A DNA stretch of 21,645 bases from Bugula neritina (taxonomy: Eukaryota > Bryozoa > Gymnolaemata > Cheilostomatida > Bugulidae), in NCBI GenBank assembly GCA_964035545.1, contig CAXIUT010000002.1, positions 1 to 21,645 on the forward strand, given 5' to 3'. A model generated the notes under the pieces. It did not search any database. It was not told the origin of the DNA and worked only from the letters and a program-made list of their open reading frames with translations. Every line of letters starts with the position of its first letter. The first letter of the stretch is position 1. The translations under genes were made by a program, and so were the position numbers. Below, in pieces: positions 1 through 9,864 of this stretch.

Positions 1-87
1 CCCAACCCCAACCCCAACCCCAACCCCAACCCCAACCCCAACCCCAACCCCAACCCCAACCCCAACCCCAACCCCAACCCCAACCCC
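1..87. repeat. Left telomere, C4A2 repeats
   Basis: About 14.5 perfect CCCCAA units begin at the first base and end at 87, followed by unique sequence starting GTAGATATAAC. This is the C-rich strand of a T2G4 telomere as known from oligohymenophorean ciliates such as Tetrahymena. Its orientation (C-rich at the left end) is right for a true chromosome end. The first gene starts only 97 bp further on, as in compact macronuclear chromosomes. Confidence 0.97.
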
Positions 88-184
88 GTAGATATAACAA
101 AAAGGGCTGGATTAAGTTATTTGGGTTCATAACTAAAATTGATAATATGATAGTATTAATTATTTTAATTTTGAATTCTGAGCT

Positions 185-1012
185 ATGAAAGAGTATAGTG
201 ATCCTACATTGGAAAATGTTGGTTCTTAAATAGAAATATTCCCTGGGAGAGGACAATTCATTCTCTCTCAAAGTTTTCTTTAAAGTTCTATTTTCAACCA
301 AAAAAGTATTCTTCCTCAAACTCCTTTCTCTGATCTGAAATAAGTTTCCCTCAAGAACCCATTTGGATTTAATCTTTAAGATCAAACTGAGCACTGTCCT
401 ACCAATGACAACCTAACTCTGTCTCCTCAACATAATGATCCTGTTTTTGGAGTTTTAGATCTAAAAAGAGGAACTTCTTAGCAATGGAATCTATAAAAAG
501 AAGACTAGGTCTTTGAAATGAATCAGATGGCTTAATATAGAAGCATTCCTCTTCATGAAATTGAATTATCTTATCATACTCAAAATGACAATGAAATCAA
601 CATGGACTAAAGCTGTAAGAGCAGTCTTAAAACAAGTCATCAGAATATAAAGGAATCAACAAAGAATGTGACAAAAAATATGGGAAAATTATTATTAAAA
701 TGGATATGGGTCAACCAATAAAGGTTAAAATAAGCTTTATAATATGAGTAAAAATAATGGTAATAATTTATTTAGAAGATAAAAATTTGGAAAAAATAAA
801 ACAACCTTACTCGTAGATTTCTAACTTCAAAATGGCATGGACCTCGTCCTGAACATAGAATATTCAGAATACTGAGTCATAGATTTTTTAGGGCAGAATG
901 TCGAGGGGCCATAATGTCATCTAGTATTGAGAATAAGTCAATGCATATTGATAAAATAGATAAGTATCTTGCTGGAGTGAGTAAGGCGTCAGGTTTGGAT
1001 TCTCTTAATTGA
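185..1012 (+). CDS. Unrecognised 275-residue protein next to the left telomere
   Basis: I do not recognise this protein. The frame opens at ATG 185, six bases after an in-frame TGA (179-181), and runs to TGA 1010-1012 with about two dozen TAA/TAG codons read as Glu. The N-terminal half (to about residue 140) is hydrophilic and rich in Gln, Asn, Ser and Pro, with phrases such as SLKNPFGFNLEDQTE. The middle (about 160-205) is Lys/Glu/Trp-rich and could form a helix (KEWEEFIEKIKIWKKE). A basic Arg/His segment follows (RRFLTSKWHGPRPEHRIFR), then a short tail. No signal peptide or membrane helix is seen. Codon content is coding-like throughout and no intron is needed. It converges on the adenylate kinase gene, whose stop lies 42 bp away. 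Confidence 0.85.
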
Positions 1013-1054
1013 TTTTTATATTTTATTTTAGAGATTATTCGATACATATTGAGA

Positions 1055-2312
1055 TCAGGCTGGAAATACACCTATACTATCCAAATAAAGTTAAGCATCA
1101 GCTGCTATGGCCTATATGCCACGGTTGGCATCGATTTTCTTTAGTTTTGATTGTTTTTAGTAGAATTAGACCACTGGTTTTGTCTGGTCGTTGAAGGTTG
1201 TTAGTCTTTTAACGATAGATTCTTAGTTATCGTCAGATCGACCACTAGTTTTACCTCTTTCTAGCAATCTTCTTTTGAGTTCTTCTTATTCACAATCAAA
1301 GAAAAGAACAGCTTTCAGGTTAATCCATTTGGCCATAACTTTTTCCCATACATCCATGTTTTATTGTCCTCTAGGAAATCCATCGAGTAGGTATCTTCCA
1401 CCATAGTTATTTCTTTATATTTTTTATTGGATAATTCTAACCATTAAATCACTACTGATCAAATTACCTTATTTGATAACAGCATCAATTTATCTACCTA
1501 ATTTAGACCCAGTTTTGACTTAGGCTCTTAGAAGGTCTCCAGTTGATAAATGTTAAAATTTATATTTTTTAACTAAGATGTCACATTGACTATATATTGA
1601 TACAAATACGTGCCTTTTCCTGATCCTGGGCCGCCTAGGACAAAGATCATTTATGCTGGTGATGGAGGTCTAACATTGACTTAATTTAATTTGTTAGTTA
1701 ATTCTTAGTAAATTTGTTATCTATTTTTGCTGGCATCAATTTTAATACAATTGTTCTTTTTTTAAAAGGATTCAACGATAGGCATGGTTTAGTTAGTAAA
1801 AGTATCTAGTCTTTTTTGGATAGTTTATGGATTATCATCAGCTCTTCCACTTGTTTTAGCCCGTTACATTATTCTATCAATAAGAATTTGGGAAGGACAG
1901 TCGAAATAGATCAAATTACGTACTACAACATCGTCTCCGAGTTGTTTTTAGAACTAATCCCAATTTTATTTATTTCTAGGGAAACCATCAAACAGGTACC
2001 TTCTGTTGCCATCTATTTGAATAGCATTTTTAAGTAACTTAACTACTAATTAGGAAGGAAGGAGTTTTCCTTACTTAATATAGTTTTATATGGTTTATGC
2101 CATTTAGCCTCCTTTTTATTTTTAGTCTCGAAGAAGATCACCAGTGGATAAGTGTCTGAATTTATAATTTTTAATTAGATTTTATGCCTGTGTTCCTTTT
2201 CCACTTCCTGGTCCTCCTAAAAGGAAAAAGATGTGAGGCTTTGTCAGTACTCCATGACTGTTTTGTTAATTCTATTTTGATAACTAAGTACACTGGACTA
2301 GGCGCACCCCAT
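1055..2312 (-). CDS. Tandem two-domain adenylate/UMP-CMP kinase, N-acylated
   Basis: Nucleoside monophosphate kinase with two complete catalytic domains in one 405-residue chain. Each moves phosphate between ATP and AMP (or UMP/CMP). Domain 1 (about residues 19-205) has P-loop GGPGSGKGTQ, STGDLLR, DGFPRN and the short lid AKTSGRADDNPETI. Domain 2 (about 214-400) has GGPGSGKGTQC, STGDLLR, DGFPRG and RGKTSGRSDDNEES. Both are of the short-lid AK1/CMPK type. Two 20-nt introns, complement(2239-2258) and complement(1590-1609), are needed: the second splits the Thr codon of the second P-loop and restores GKGTQC. The start gives MGCAES: Gly2, Cys3 and Ser6 fit N-myristoylation plus palmitoylation, suggesting a membrane or ciliary location. 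TAA at 1825-1827 encodes the conserved Glu of DDNPE. Adenylate kinase versus UMP-CMP kinase specificity is not resolved. Confidence 0.95.
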
Positions 2313-2408
2313 TGTTGTTAATTATATATCTTAAACTACTCAATTAAATATGGCTTTTAAGTAAACTATCAAATAATAGTTCAAATATTAAAAATAATAA
2401 CTTCAATA

Positions 2409-2443
2409 CTAGTTTTATTGTCTAGTTTTATTGTCTAGTTTTG
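2409..2443. repeat. 13-bp direct repeats upstream of the adenylate kinase
   Basis: The 13-mer CTAGTTTTATTGT occurs twice head to tail (2409-2421, 2422-2434), followed by a partial third copy (CTAGTTTTG). It lies in the 215-bp spacer between the adenylate kinase start (2312) and the stop of the next gene (2528), the only room for the kinase promoter. A regulatory role is a guess; simple slippage is equally possible. Confidence 0.6.
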
Positions 2444-2527
2444 AGAGGTATTTACTATTGTTGTTTATCAATTGTTTGATATTTAGGTAATAAATGTAAG
2501 GTAAAGTAGAATGACAAAAAGAGGATA

Positions 2528-3343
2528 TCATTTATTTTTACCAAGAAGAGATGATATTTTATTTTGAAGACTATCTATCTTATTTATATTTTTATTATAC
2601 TTCTATATCCAAGTATTACTTCCCTCAACTTTTAAATCATTTTTCCTTATATCTAAAGACATATCTAGACATTTCTATTCCCTTGCCCTGCCCTTAGGCG
2701 GTATATATAGCTCTCTTTCTACGTTCTTTTACTACCTCTTCATTCCATATCTATCATTTTGAGAACCAACTTTTATATTTTAGATATTGTCGATTCCTAT
2801 CAATGATAGTTCATGCTGTCTGCTTTTGGTTTCAGTTGATACTTTGTTGAAACTGGTTAGGTTCATGGTTTTATTTTTGAGTGGAGATGTTTTGATATGA
2901 AGAGGAGCTGTTCCTTTAATGGGCGATTTATTCCTATTTTAGTTTAGTATCTTGATAGGACTGCTTGTCATCTCACTATGTCTGTAAACCGAATCATTCT
3001 TATCTTTATGTCTATATATTTTATCCTGCTCTTCTCTTCGGTAGTGATCAAACTGGTATTTTCCTTTAGAACTAATATCACTATTATCTCTTTGCGAAAG
3101 AGGGAGAGATTATTAGTTGTATTTACTTCTAAGAGGAGAAGGTTTATGGTTGTAGGAGAGGTGAAAGGGAGAAGGTTCTGGGTTGAGTTGAAGGGTGAGG
3201 TTAGGATGGAATGATTATCTGTGGGTGGTGAGTGGACGGGTGGGCGAGATGGTGGGAGTAGGGGTTTGTGTTCTAGATGGTTATGCGTATCCGTATTTAT
3301 GTTTGATTTGGTATAATCTTTGACAGAACTTCGGGTCTTTCAT
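2528..3343 (-). CDS. Basic Pro/Ser/Asn-rich protein, probably disordered
   Basis: I do not recognise this 271-residue protein. ATG is at complement(3341-3343), TGA at complement(2528-2530), no intron needed. It starts MKDPKFCQRLYQIKHKYGY, then has a Pro/Thr stretch (TQTPTPTISPTRP, about residues 25-40), several SP dipeptides (SPFH, SPLR, SPIK, SPLK) that resemble proline-directed kinase sites, a Lys/Asn-rich middle and a C-terminal helix-like tail (IEKYNKNINKIDSLQNKIS). The composition suggests a disordered, phosphorylated scaffold or microtubule-associated protein; that is inference. A C-rich segment on the coding strand (about 3120-3290) makes it stand out from AT-rich surroundings and shows up as G-rich on the plus strand. 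Same strand as its neighbours: 85 bp after the small coiled-coil gene, 215 bp before the kinase. Confidence 0.8.
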
Positions 3344-3428
3344 GGATGTTCTAAGAGTATCAATAATTATTAATAAAGTAAACTTACTTTTTATTATTAT
3401 TATTGAATCAATTCATAAAAAGAGTATA

Positions 3429-3929
3429 TCAAGGATATTCCATCAATTTAGTACTTATGTTTTAGAATATTTAGTCCATCCGATCGATTTCTTCATCTCT
3501 CTATGCTCTAATTCTTTACAGTTATTTTATTTTCTATTTCTAGATGTTATCTTACTTTATCAATATTCTATTCTTGATGTCCTAATTAAACTATTCTTTG
3601 CTGATAGTTGTTTTACTGTTCTATTTCTAGTTCTCGATATTTTATCTACTTTATCTATTTTAGGTGTAAATATCTCTTATTTTGGCCAGTTTATCATTTT
3701 TATAGTTATTTTGACTATGTTTGTCTATTTTTATTTTGATATCGTTGACCATTTAATCAAGCTTATCTTTCTATCTATATTATTTTATTATATTAGCTAC
3801 TTATTTGTCACATCCTTTTTGTTCATTAGATTTATTACTATTATTCTAAAGTAGTTAGATATATTTTTAAGCTTCTCTTAATGATTTCTATAGATATTTA
3901 TTTTTAGATATTAGTTCTTGAATGGTCAT
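3429..3929 (-). CDS. Small charged coiled-coil protein
   Basis: 166 residues from ATG complement(3927-3929) to TGA complement(3429-3431), unrecognised. Almost the whole chain is Lys/Glu/Asn/Ile-rich with heptad-like spacing (MTIQELISKNKYLEKSLREA at the start; KEKIKELERIRAERDEEIDR near the end), so a coiled coil is likely. TAA/TAG supply many of the Glu residues. The same frame stays open and coding-like upstream to 4056 (an in-frame TGA is at complement(4057-4059)) but offers no further ATG, so either the leader is open by chance or a short first exon was missed. The gene is divergent from the coiled-coil gene at 4106. Two TGA codons at the 3' end block a join to the next gene in any splice I could find. 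Confidence 0.75.
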
Positions 3930-4105
3930 ATCTTTTATTTTAAGTTAGCTGGTTGTTTTGAGATATGCTTGCGATATTATAGTAAATTGTTTTTCGAGGA
4001 TAGATAGTTTAGAATTGTATATATTTTATAAGGAGTTGTTATTCATTTTCTATTGTTCAATTAATTATAGAAATATTATCTTAGAATATCATTCAGAAGA
4101 ATATT
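3930..4105. promoter_or_regulatory. Spacer between divergent coiled-coil genes
   Basis: These 176 bp separate the starts of two divergent genes (3929 minus, 4106 plus) and so should hold both promoters. No distinct motif was identified; the sequence is AT-rich. Open frames from both flanking genes run partly through it (plus from 3965, minus up to 4056), so one gene could begin further out than called. Confidence 0.45.
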
Positions 4106-5128
4106 ATGAACAAAAAGCACTTATAGCAAAATATGAACAAAAAGCACTTCTAGCAAAACATCAAATCATCCTACTAAATCTACTAACTCAGTCATTTATA
4201 ACAAATTCATTAGCAACTAGACTAATCTCTATGCTAGAGTATTTAGTCATTAAAATTGCAACTAAAACTCAATTAAATTCAGTCATAAAAATCAACATCA
4301 AATAGTACCAATTAGATAGATGAGATACTATCAAAGCAGTTGCAGATTCGTGGAATATTTACATAGGAGTTACTGAATAGCCAGATTCTGGTATAAAAAA
4401 ATAAATAGATGATGTAGATGATAGTAAATTACTAGAAAAGGATAAAAGATTTAAGAACGATACTTATCCATAAATAATCAGATTTACATTTATTTTAGGA
4501 AGACTATAGTAGAAACAATCTTCCTAAACAGGATAATTTATACAAGATAAATAATTATTCTGCATTGACTAGCAACATGTTGAAACATTTAAGATAAAAA
4601 AAGAAAATATAAGTATAAATACAATCACTAACCCATGCTCTTCAATATTTCTATCCCAAAAAAATGTCCATCCCTAAAAACATCAAATAAAATAGATCTT
4701 TAAGTAAAAGAGAACCCTTTAAGTATAGATAGTAAGGATTGAGATAGAATGTTAGTATCGTGCAGAAAGACAGTTTGGTTGATAGAATGATGAAGATGAT
4801 AGAGATATAGAACAAGAGATAGTTGGAGATAGTCAATTAGGTCAAATAGCTATAGAAATAGATTGGTATTTAGTAATAGAAAAGGAAATAAAGGAAAGGG
4901 TATTATAGTAGATTGTAGGCTTAGAGGAAGATGAAGATGATGTTGAAATAAGATAGAAGATATCAAAAGATAAATAAATAATAAAAAACAACATAAAAAA
5001 GATAACTACTAATCGACAATATAAATATAATAAAACCCTAAATGTTATAAATATAGTTAAAATTGTCAAATGATAAGTAAAAGATAAATATGAGAAATCG
5101 TAAAAGCAAATAGTTCAAATAAAACTGA
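4106..5128 (+). CDS. Coiled-coil protein with an N-terminal duplicated nonapeptide
   Basis: 340 residues, ATG 4106 to TGA 5126-5128, unrecognised. It opens with two copies of a 27-bp direct repeat (4106-4132, 4133-4159) giving MNKKHLEQN MNKKHFEQN. A Lys/Glu/Leu-rich chain follows, with a less charged middle (about residues 125-200: NNLPKQDNLYKINNYSALTS, HALQYFYPKKMSIPKN) and a long, strongly charged C-terminal coil (about 215-340). The frame remains open up to ATG 3965, but that 47-codon extension is hydrophobic and overlaps the open leader of the minus gene, so I prefer the ATG at the repeat. TAA/TAG codons read as Glu are dense, and the opposite strand then mimics hydrophobic Leu/Ser-rich proteins. 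The stop overlaps the first satellite unit leading to the internal telomere. Confidence 0.78.
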
Positions 5129-5246
5129 TCATATTCTATCACTAATAAACTGATCATATTCTATCATTAATAATACTATTGATCATATTCTATCACTAAT
5201 AATACTATTGCTCATTTATTATTAAATACTATTAAATTATCAGATA
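5125..5246. repeat. Short satellite run plus SAPS 3'-end copy
   Basis: Three to four diverged units of the satellite found in bulk at 5310 (core TGATCATATTCTATCA) begin at the stop codon of the preceding gene. They are followed by an AT-rich linker ending TTATCAGATATTG. Positions 5180-5249 align without gaps to 7501-7570 with 64 of 70 identical bases by my count. The second copy covers the SAPS stop codon and its satellite-side flank. The match breaks exactly where the T2G4 tract begins. Confidence 0.85.
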
Positions 5247-5309
5247 TTGGTTGGGGTTGGGGTTGGGGTTGGGGTTGGGGTTGGGGTTGGGGTTGGGGTT
5301 GGGGTTGGG
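5247..5309. repeat. Internal T2G4 telomere tract (end of block 1)
   Basis: About 10.5 perfect TTGGGG units, reading TTGG then TTGGGG repeats and ending TTGGG before TCATTAATAATAG. The G-rich strand runs left to right, as expected for a right-hand chromosome end belonging to block 1 (1-5309), which would then be a complete 5.3-kb chromosome with a telomere at each end. There is no C4A2 tract on the following side, so the block to the right begins without a telomere. Confidence 0.95.
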
Positions 5310-7536
5310 TCATTAATAATAGTATTGATTTTATTCTATCATTAATAATACTATTGATTTTATTTTATCATTACTAATAGTATTGATCATATTCTATCAT
5401 TAATAATACTATTGATTTTATTCTATCATTAATAATAGTATTGATTTTATTCTATCATTAATAATACTATTGATTTTATTTTATCATTACTAATAGTATT
5501 GATTTTATTCTATTATTAATAATACTATTGATTTTATTCTATCATTAATAATACTATTGATTTTATTTTATCATTACTAATAGTATTGATCATATTCTAT
5601 CATTAATAATACTATTGATTTTATTTTATCATTAATAATAGTATTGATTTTATTCTATCATTAATAATACTATTGATTTTATTTTATCATTACTAATAGT
5701 ATTGATCATATTCTATCATTAATAATACTATTGATTTTATTTTATCATTAATAATAGTATTGATTTTATTCTATCATTAATAATACTATTGATTTTATTT
5801 TATCATTACTAATAGTATTGATTTTATTCTATCATTAATAATACTATTGATTTTATTTTATCATTACTAATAGTATTGATCATATTCTATCATTAATAAT
5901 ACTATTGATTTTATTCTATCATTAATAATACTATTGATTTTATTTTATCATTACTAATAGTATTGATCATATTCTATCATTAATAATACTATTGATTTTA
6001 TTTTATCATTACTAATAGTATTGATCATATTCTATCATTAATAATACTATTGATTTTATTTTATCATTACTAATAGTATTGATTTTATTCTATCATTAAT
6101 AATACTATTGATTTTATTCTATCATTAATAATACTATTGATTTTATTTTATCATTACTAATAGTATTGATCATATTCTATCATTAATAATACTATTGATT
6201 TTATTCTATCATTAATAATAGTATTGATTTTATTCTATCATTAATAATAGTATTGATTTTATTCTATCATTAATAATACTATTGATTTTATTCTATCATT
6301 AATAATACTATTGATTTTATTTTATCATTACTAATAGTATTGATCATATTCTATCATTAATAATACTATTGATTTTATTCTATCATTAATAATAGTATTG
6401 ATTTTATTCTATCATTAATAATACTATTGATTTTATTTTATCATTACTAATAGTATTGATCATATTCTATCATTAATAATACTATTGATTTTATTTTATC
6501 ATTACTAATAGTATTGATCATATTCTATCATTAATAATACTATTGATTTTATTCTATCATTAATAATAGTATTGATTTTATTCTATCATTAATAATACTA
6601 TTGATTTTATTTTATCATTACTAATAGTATTGATCATATTCTATCATTAATAATACTATTGATTTTATTCTATCATTAATAATAGTATTGATTTTATTCT
6701 ATCATTAATAATAGTATTGATTTTATTCTATCATTAATAATACTATTGATTTTATTTTATCATTACTAATAGTATTGATCATATTCTATCATTAATAATA
6801 CTATTGATTTTATTCTATCATTAATAATAGTATTGATTTTATTCTATCATTAATAATAGTATTGATTTTATTCTATCATTAATAATACTATTGATTTTAT
6901 TTTATCATTACTAATAGTATTGATCATATTCTATCATTAATAATACTATTGATTTTATTCTATCATTAATAATAGTATTGATTTTATTTTATCATTACTA
7001 ATAGTATTGATTTTATTCTATCATTAATAATAGTATTGATTTTATTCTATCATTAATAATACTATTGATTTTATTTTATCATTACTAATAGTATTGATCA
7101 TATTCTATCATTAATAATACTATTGATTTTATTTTATCATTACTAATAGTATTGATCATATTCTATCATTAATAATACTATTGATTTTATTCTATCATTA
7201 ATAATACTATTGATTTTATTTTATCATTACTAATAGTATTGATCATATTCTATCATTAATAATACTATTGATTTTATTCTATCATTAATAATACTATTGA
7301 TTTTATTTTATCATTACTAATAGTATTGATCATATTCTATCATTAATAATACTATTGATTTTATTCTATCATTAATAATACTATTGATTTTATTCTATCA
7401 TTACTAATAGTATTGATCATATTCTATCATTAATAATACTATTGATTTTATTCTATCATTAATAATACTATTGATTTTATTCTATCATTACTAATAGTAT
7501 TGATCATATTCTATCATTAATAATACTATTGATCTT
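5310..7536. repeat. 29-bp AT-rich satellite array, about 77 units
   Basis: Head-to-tail 29-bp units of the form TCATTAATAATACTATTGAT followed by TTTATTCTA. Variants recur: TTTTATTTTA for TTTTATTCTA, GATCATATT for GATTTTATT, and ACTAATAG for AATAATAC. A single C/G switch turns the central 9-mer AATACTATT into its reverse complement AATAGTATT, and the variants are strung in recurring orders, so a higher-order structure is present. It holds no gene. It starts directly after the internal telomere and ends about 25 bp from the SAPS stop codon. The family is also present, in a few diverged copies, left of the telomere. Unlike a coding repeat, no frame gives a sensible protein. Confidence 0.95.
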
Positions 7537-7560
7537 TTATAACTAAATACTATCAAATTA

Positions 7561-9737
7561 TCAGATATTGTCTATCAAGTCATCGACGTTGTAGTCTATA
7601 TGTAGCACCCAGTATTTATTTTATTCCAGGGATTCTATTTATACTATATTATCTTTGTTTTGTTTGTTTTATTTATCTGATTATATTACTAAAGAGTTTT
7701 ATATTTGTTTTTGCAGCTAATCGATGAAATCATGATCTTATATATTTTATTCAGGTTAAGGTTCATACTATGAAGTGGGAGTTTTTCCTAGAAAGTTTAA
7801 GTGGTTGGCTAGTATTTATTATTTTTGGAACATGACTTAATGTTTTACATCTTTTCCTGAAGCATAACCAGCCAAAGCCTTTCTAGAATTATAAATCTCT
7901 TTCTCAAGAAATGACTATATAATATCATCAAACTATTAATCTATATATCTTTATTACTACTTTAGATGTACTCCTTAATAGTTGCATTATTAGCACTATG
8001 TTCTCTCAATTTGATGCATAGATTAATTAGATGAGCAATGTATCCTTTTCTTTTGTGATATAAAATAGATTTTTATTGAATTACTTTATCTTCTTGCACT
8101 TATTGTTTTATCCAGTTAAGTAGGATGTGATCTTTTAGCAATGATTTTAAAAATATAGAATTTTATGGTTCTACTAATGCGATGTCTATTATTTTCATTA
8201 TTTAGTTATGTAATATATTGTTATTTTAATACTGTTTTATTAGGTTAAATAGAAGAGGAAATAAATTGTTATTATTTGATACTATATGTTTACTATTTAA
8301 TATATTTTATTTTATTAGGCACTTTAGGATTTATATTATCTTTAATCTGCCCATCCCAAATCTATTGTGTTCTTTATTACTTATTTACAATTTTTTACAA
8401 CTACTATCAATAAACTATGTTAGCAGTTTCTCAAATTTATTCATTGTATTTTGATCTTATGGAATAACCAATGGTACGTTTATTAAATATGTCAATAATA
8501 CTGGAGCATTGTATATTGATACTGATTAGTTATCACTCACGATGTTATTTATTATTGATGTTATAATATCAAATTAAAAAAACTCATTTTTTATTTATTT
8601 GTTTTATGATTTTAAATTTGATATTTTTTAAATTATTTAGCAGATATATGATGATATGTTACTCATTTACTGTATTATGTTATAGATACTGCAACATCAG
8701 AAGGAGTCTCTAGTTTATTCAATAACTTTTTAAATAATTATACTCTTTCTGAAAGATAATCTAGTGATTATGTGGTTATAATTTTGATAAGAAAATCACC
8801 AACTGATCGAGATTAAATATGTTTTATGATGTTTTATGTCATTTGCTACTTAAATATATATTTATTAAGCTAATTATCATACTAGGTACCTAGGTCGATC
8901 GTTTGCCCATAAAATATGCTAGTATTTTGCAAATATAACCTGCTAAAGTATAATTTAATTATCCTTCGAAATATGCAAGTAGGGATTATATTAATGGTGG
9001 TACTTCTTTTTGTATTATTTTTTATATTTTTCTTTTCTATTTTATTATCTTTGTTTGTTTCTTCTTCATAGACTTTTATTTATCTTCTTCTTTTATCTAT
9101 CCTTTTAAAGATTCAACTTTTTATGATTATTTCTTTCCTTCTTTTTCAATATTAGGTTAAGGAATAGTCTCATTCTACTTTTACACTTATTTTTAAATCT
9201 TTGTTTAAATCTCTTTTCCTTAACTAACTTATTATTTGACTTATTATTTGATATTTATTGTTTAGACTTTAACTATTTATTTCTTTTCTTTGTTTGAAGA
9301 TCCTTTTTATGCTTTATTGGGCAAATCTTCTTAAATTTCTACTTCTAATTAATAATCTTCTTAAATAACGCTTTTTTATTAAATTTCTAAAGGTTTATCA
9401 GGCAAGAAGAACTAAATAGCTGTTGGATTATCAATACAAAGTAGTTAACATGCACTAAAAGGATATCTAAATATTCAAAAAGGTTTATACTTGTAGCCTC
9501 TATTTTTATTATCCTAAGTTCCTAAGACAGTTAAATACTAAACTAGCTCTTTGAACTTGTCATAGGTCATGCTTGATCAATAAAAAGGTACAAATTAATG
9601 ATTTTAAGATTGTTACTTTTGTACTAGCCAATGAAAGAATCCTAATCTAAGAGTCTAGCCATGGACATTTGAGGTTGATCAAGCAGTTAGTTCAAAACTG
9701 AGTTGTTAGTTCTGAATAAATTGGTAAAGTTGAACAT
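7561..9737 (-). CDS. SAPS-domain regulatory subunit of PP6/Sit4-type phosphatase
   Basis: A SAPS family protein, regulatory partner of the PP6/Sit4 Ser/Thr phosphatase in yeast and animals; 690 residues. It starts MFNFTNLFRTNNSVLNELLD, with the family's LLDEDSFIGEYKSNNLKIINF, then YPFSACELLCID (family: YPNxACELLTxD), VPPLIESLLAYFEG, IIKHIESRSVGDFLIKII, and C-terminal KRKGYIAHLINLC. Five introns restore this order: complement(9572-9591), (9467-9490, 24 nt), (8870-8889), (8670-8689) and (7941-7960), the rest 20 nt. An acidic and basic low-complexity insert of about 125 residues (Glu/Lys-rich, encoded near 9020-9390) splits the SAPS domain. The chain ends WVLHIDYNVDDLIDNI at TGA complement(7561-7563), 25 bp from the satellite. 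The start is 127 bp downstream of the GDI stop on the same strand. Confidence 0.92.
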
Positions 9738-9864
9738 TCTTTTCCCTCCTATCAATTATCTAATATCTATAGTATTTGATATATTCTTATCATATCATAT
9801 TTAATCTTTAATATAACTAATCTGTAAAATAGATAATAAGTGATAATGATGATTGGGTTAGAGA

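Noticed and set aside
2978-3214. Plus-strand frame with hydrophobic start and basic end (open from 2897)
   Set aside because: Antisense to the Pro/Ser-rich minus gene, whose frame is longer, continuous and uses TAA/TAG as Glu.
3342-3854. 170-codon plus-strand frame resembling a Leu/Ile/Phe-rich membrane protein
   Set aside because: It is the exact antisense of the minus-strand coiled-coil gene (3429-3929); it contains almost no TAA/TAG codons, unlike real genes here, and its Leu codons are antisense Glu.
3958-4305. Plus-strand frame with YEQKALLAKHQ-like repeat
   Set aside because: Out of frame with the longer coding-like frame starting at 4106; the apparent repeat is the same 27-bp duplication read in another register.
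4651-5069. Two minus-strand hydrophobic frames
   Set aside because: Shadows of the plus-strand coiled-coil gene 4106-5128.
5310-7536. CRISPR-like or minisatellite coding array
   Set aside because: Units are contiguous without unique spacers, and no reading frame gives a plausible protein; a eukaryotic AT-rich satellite fits.
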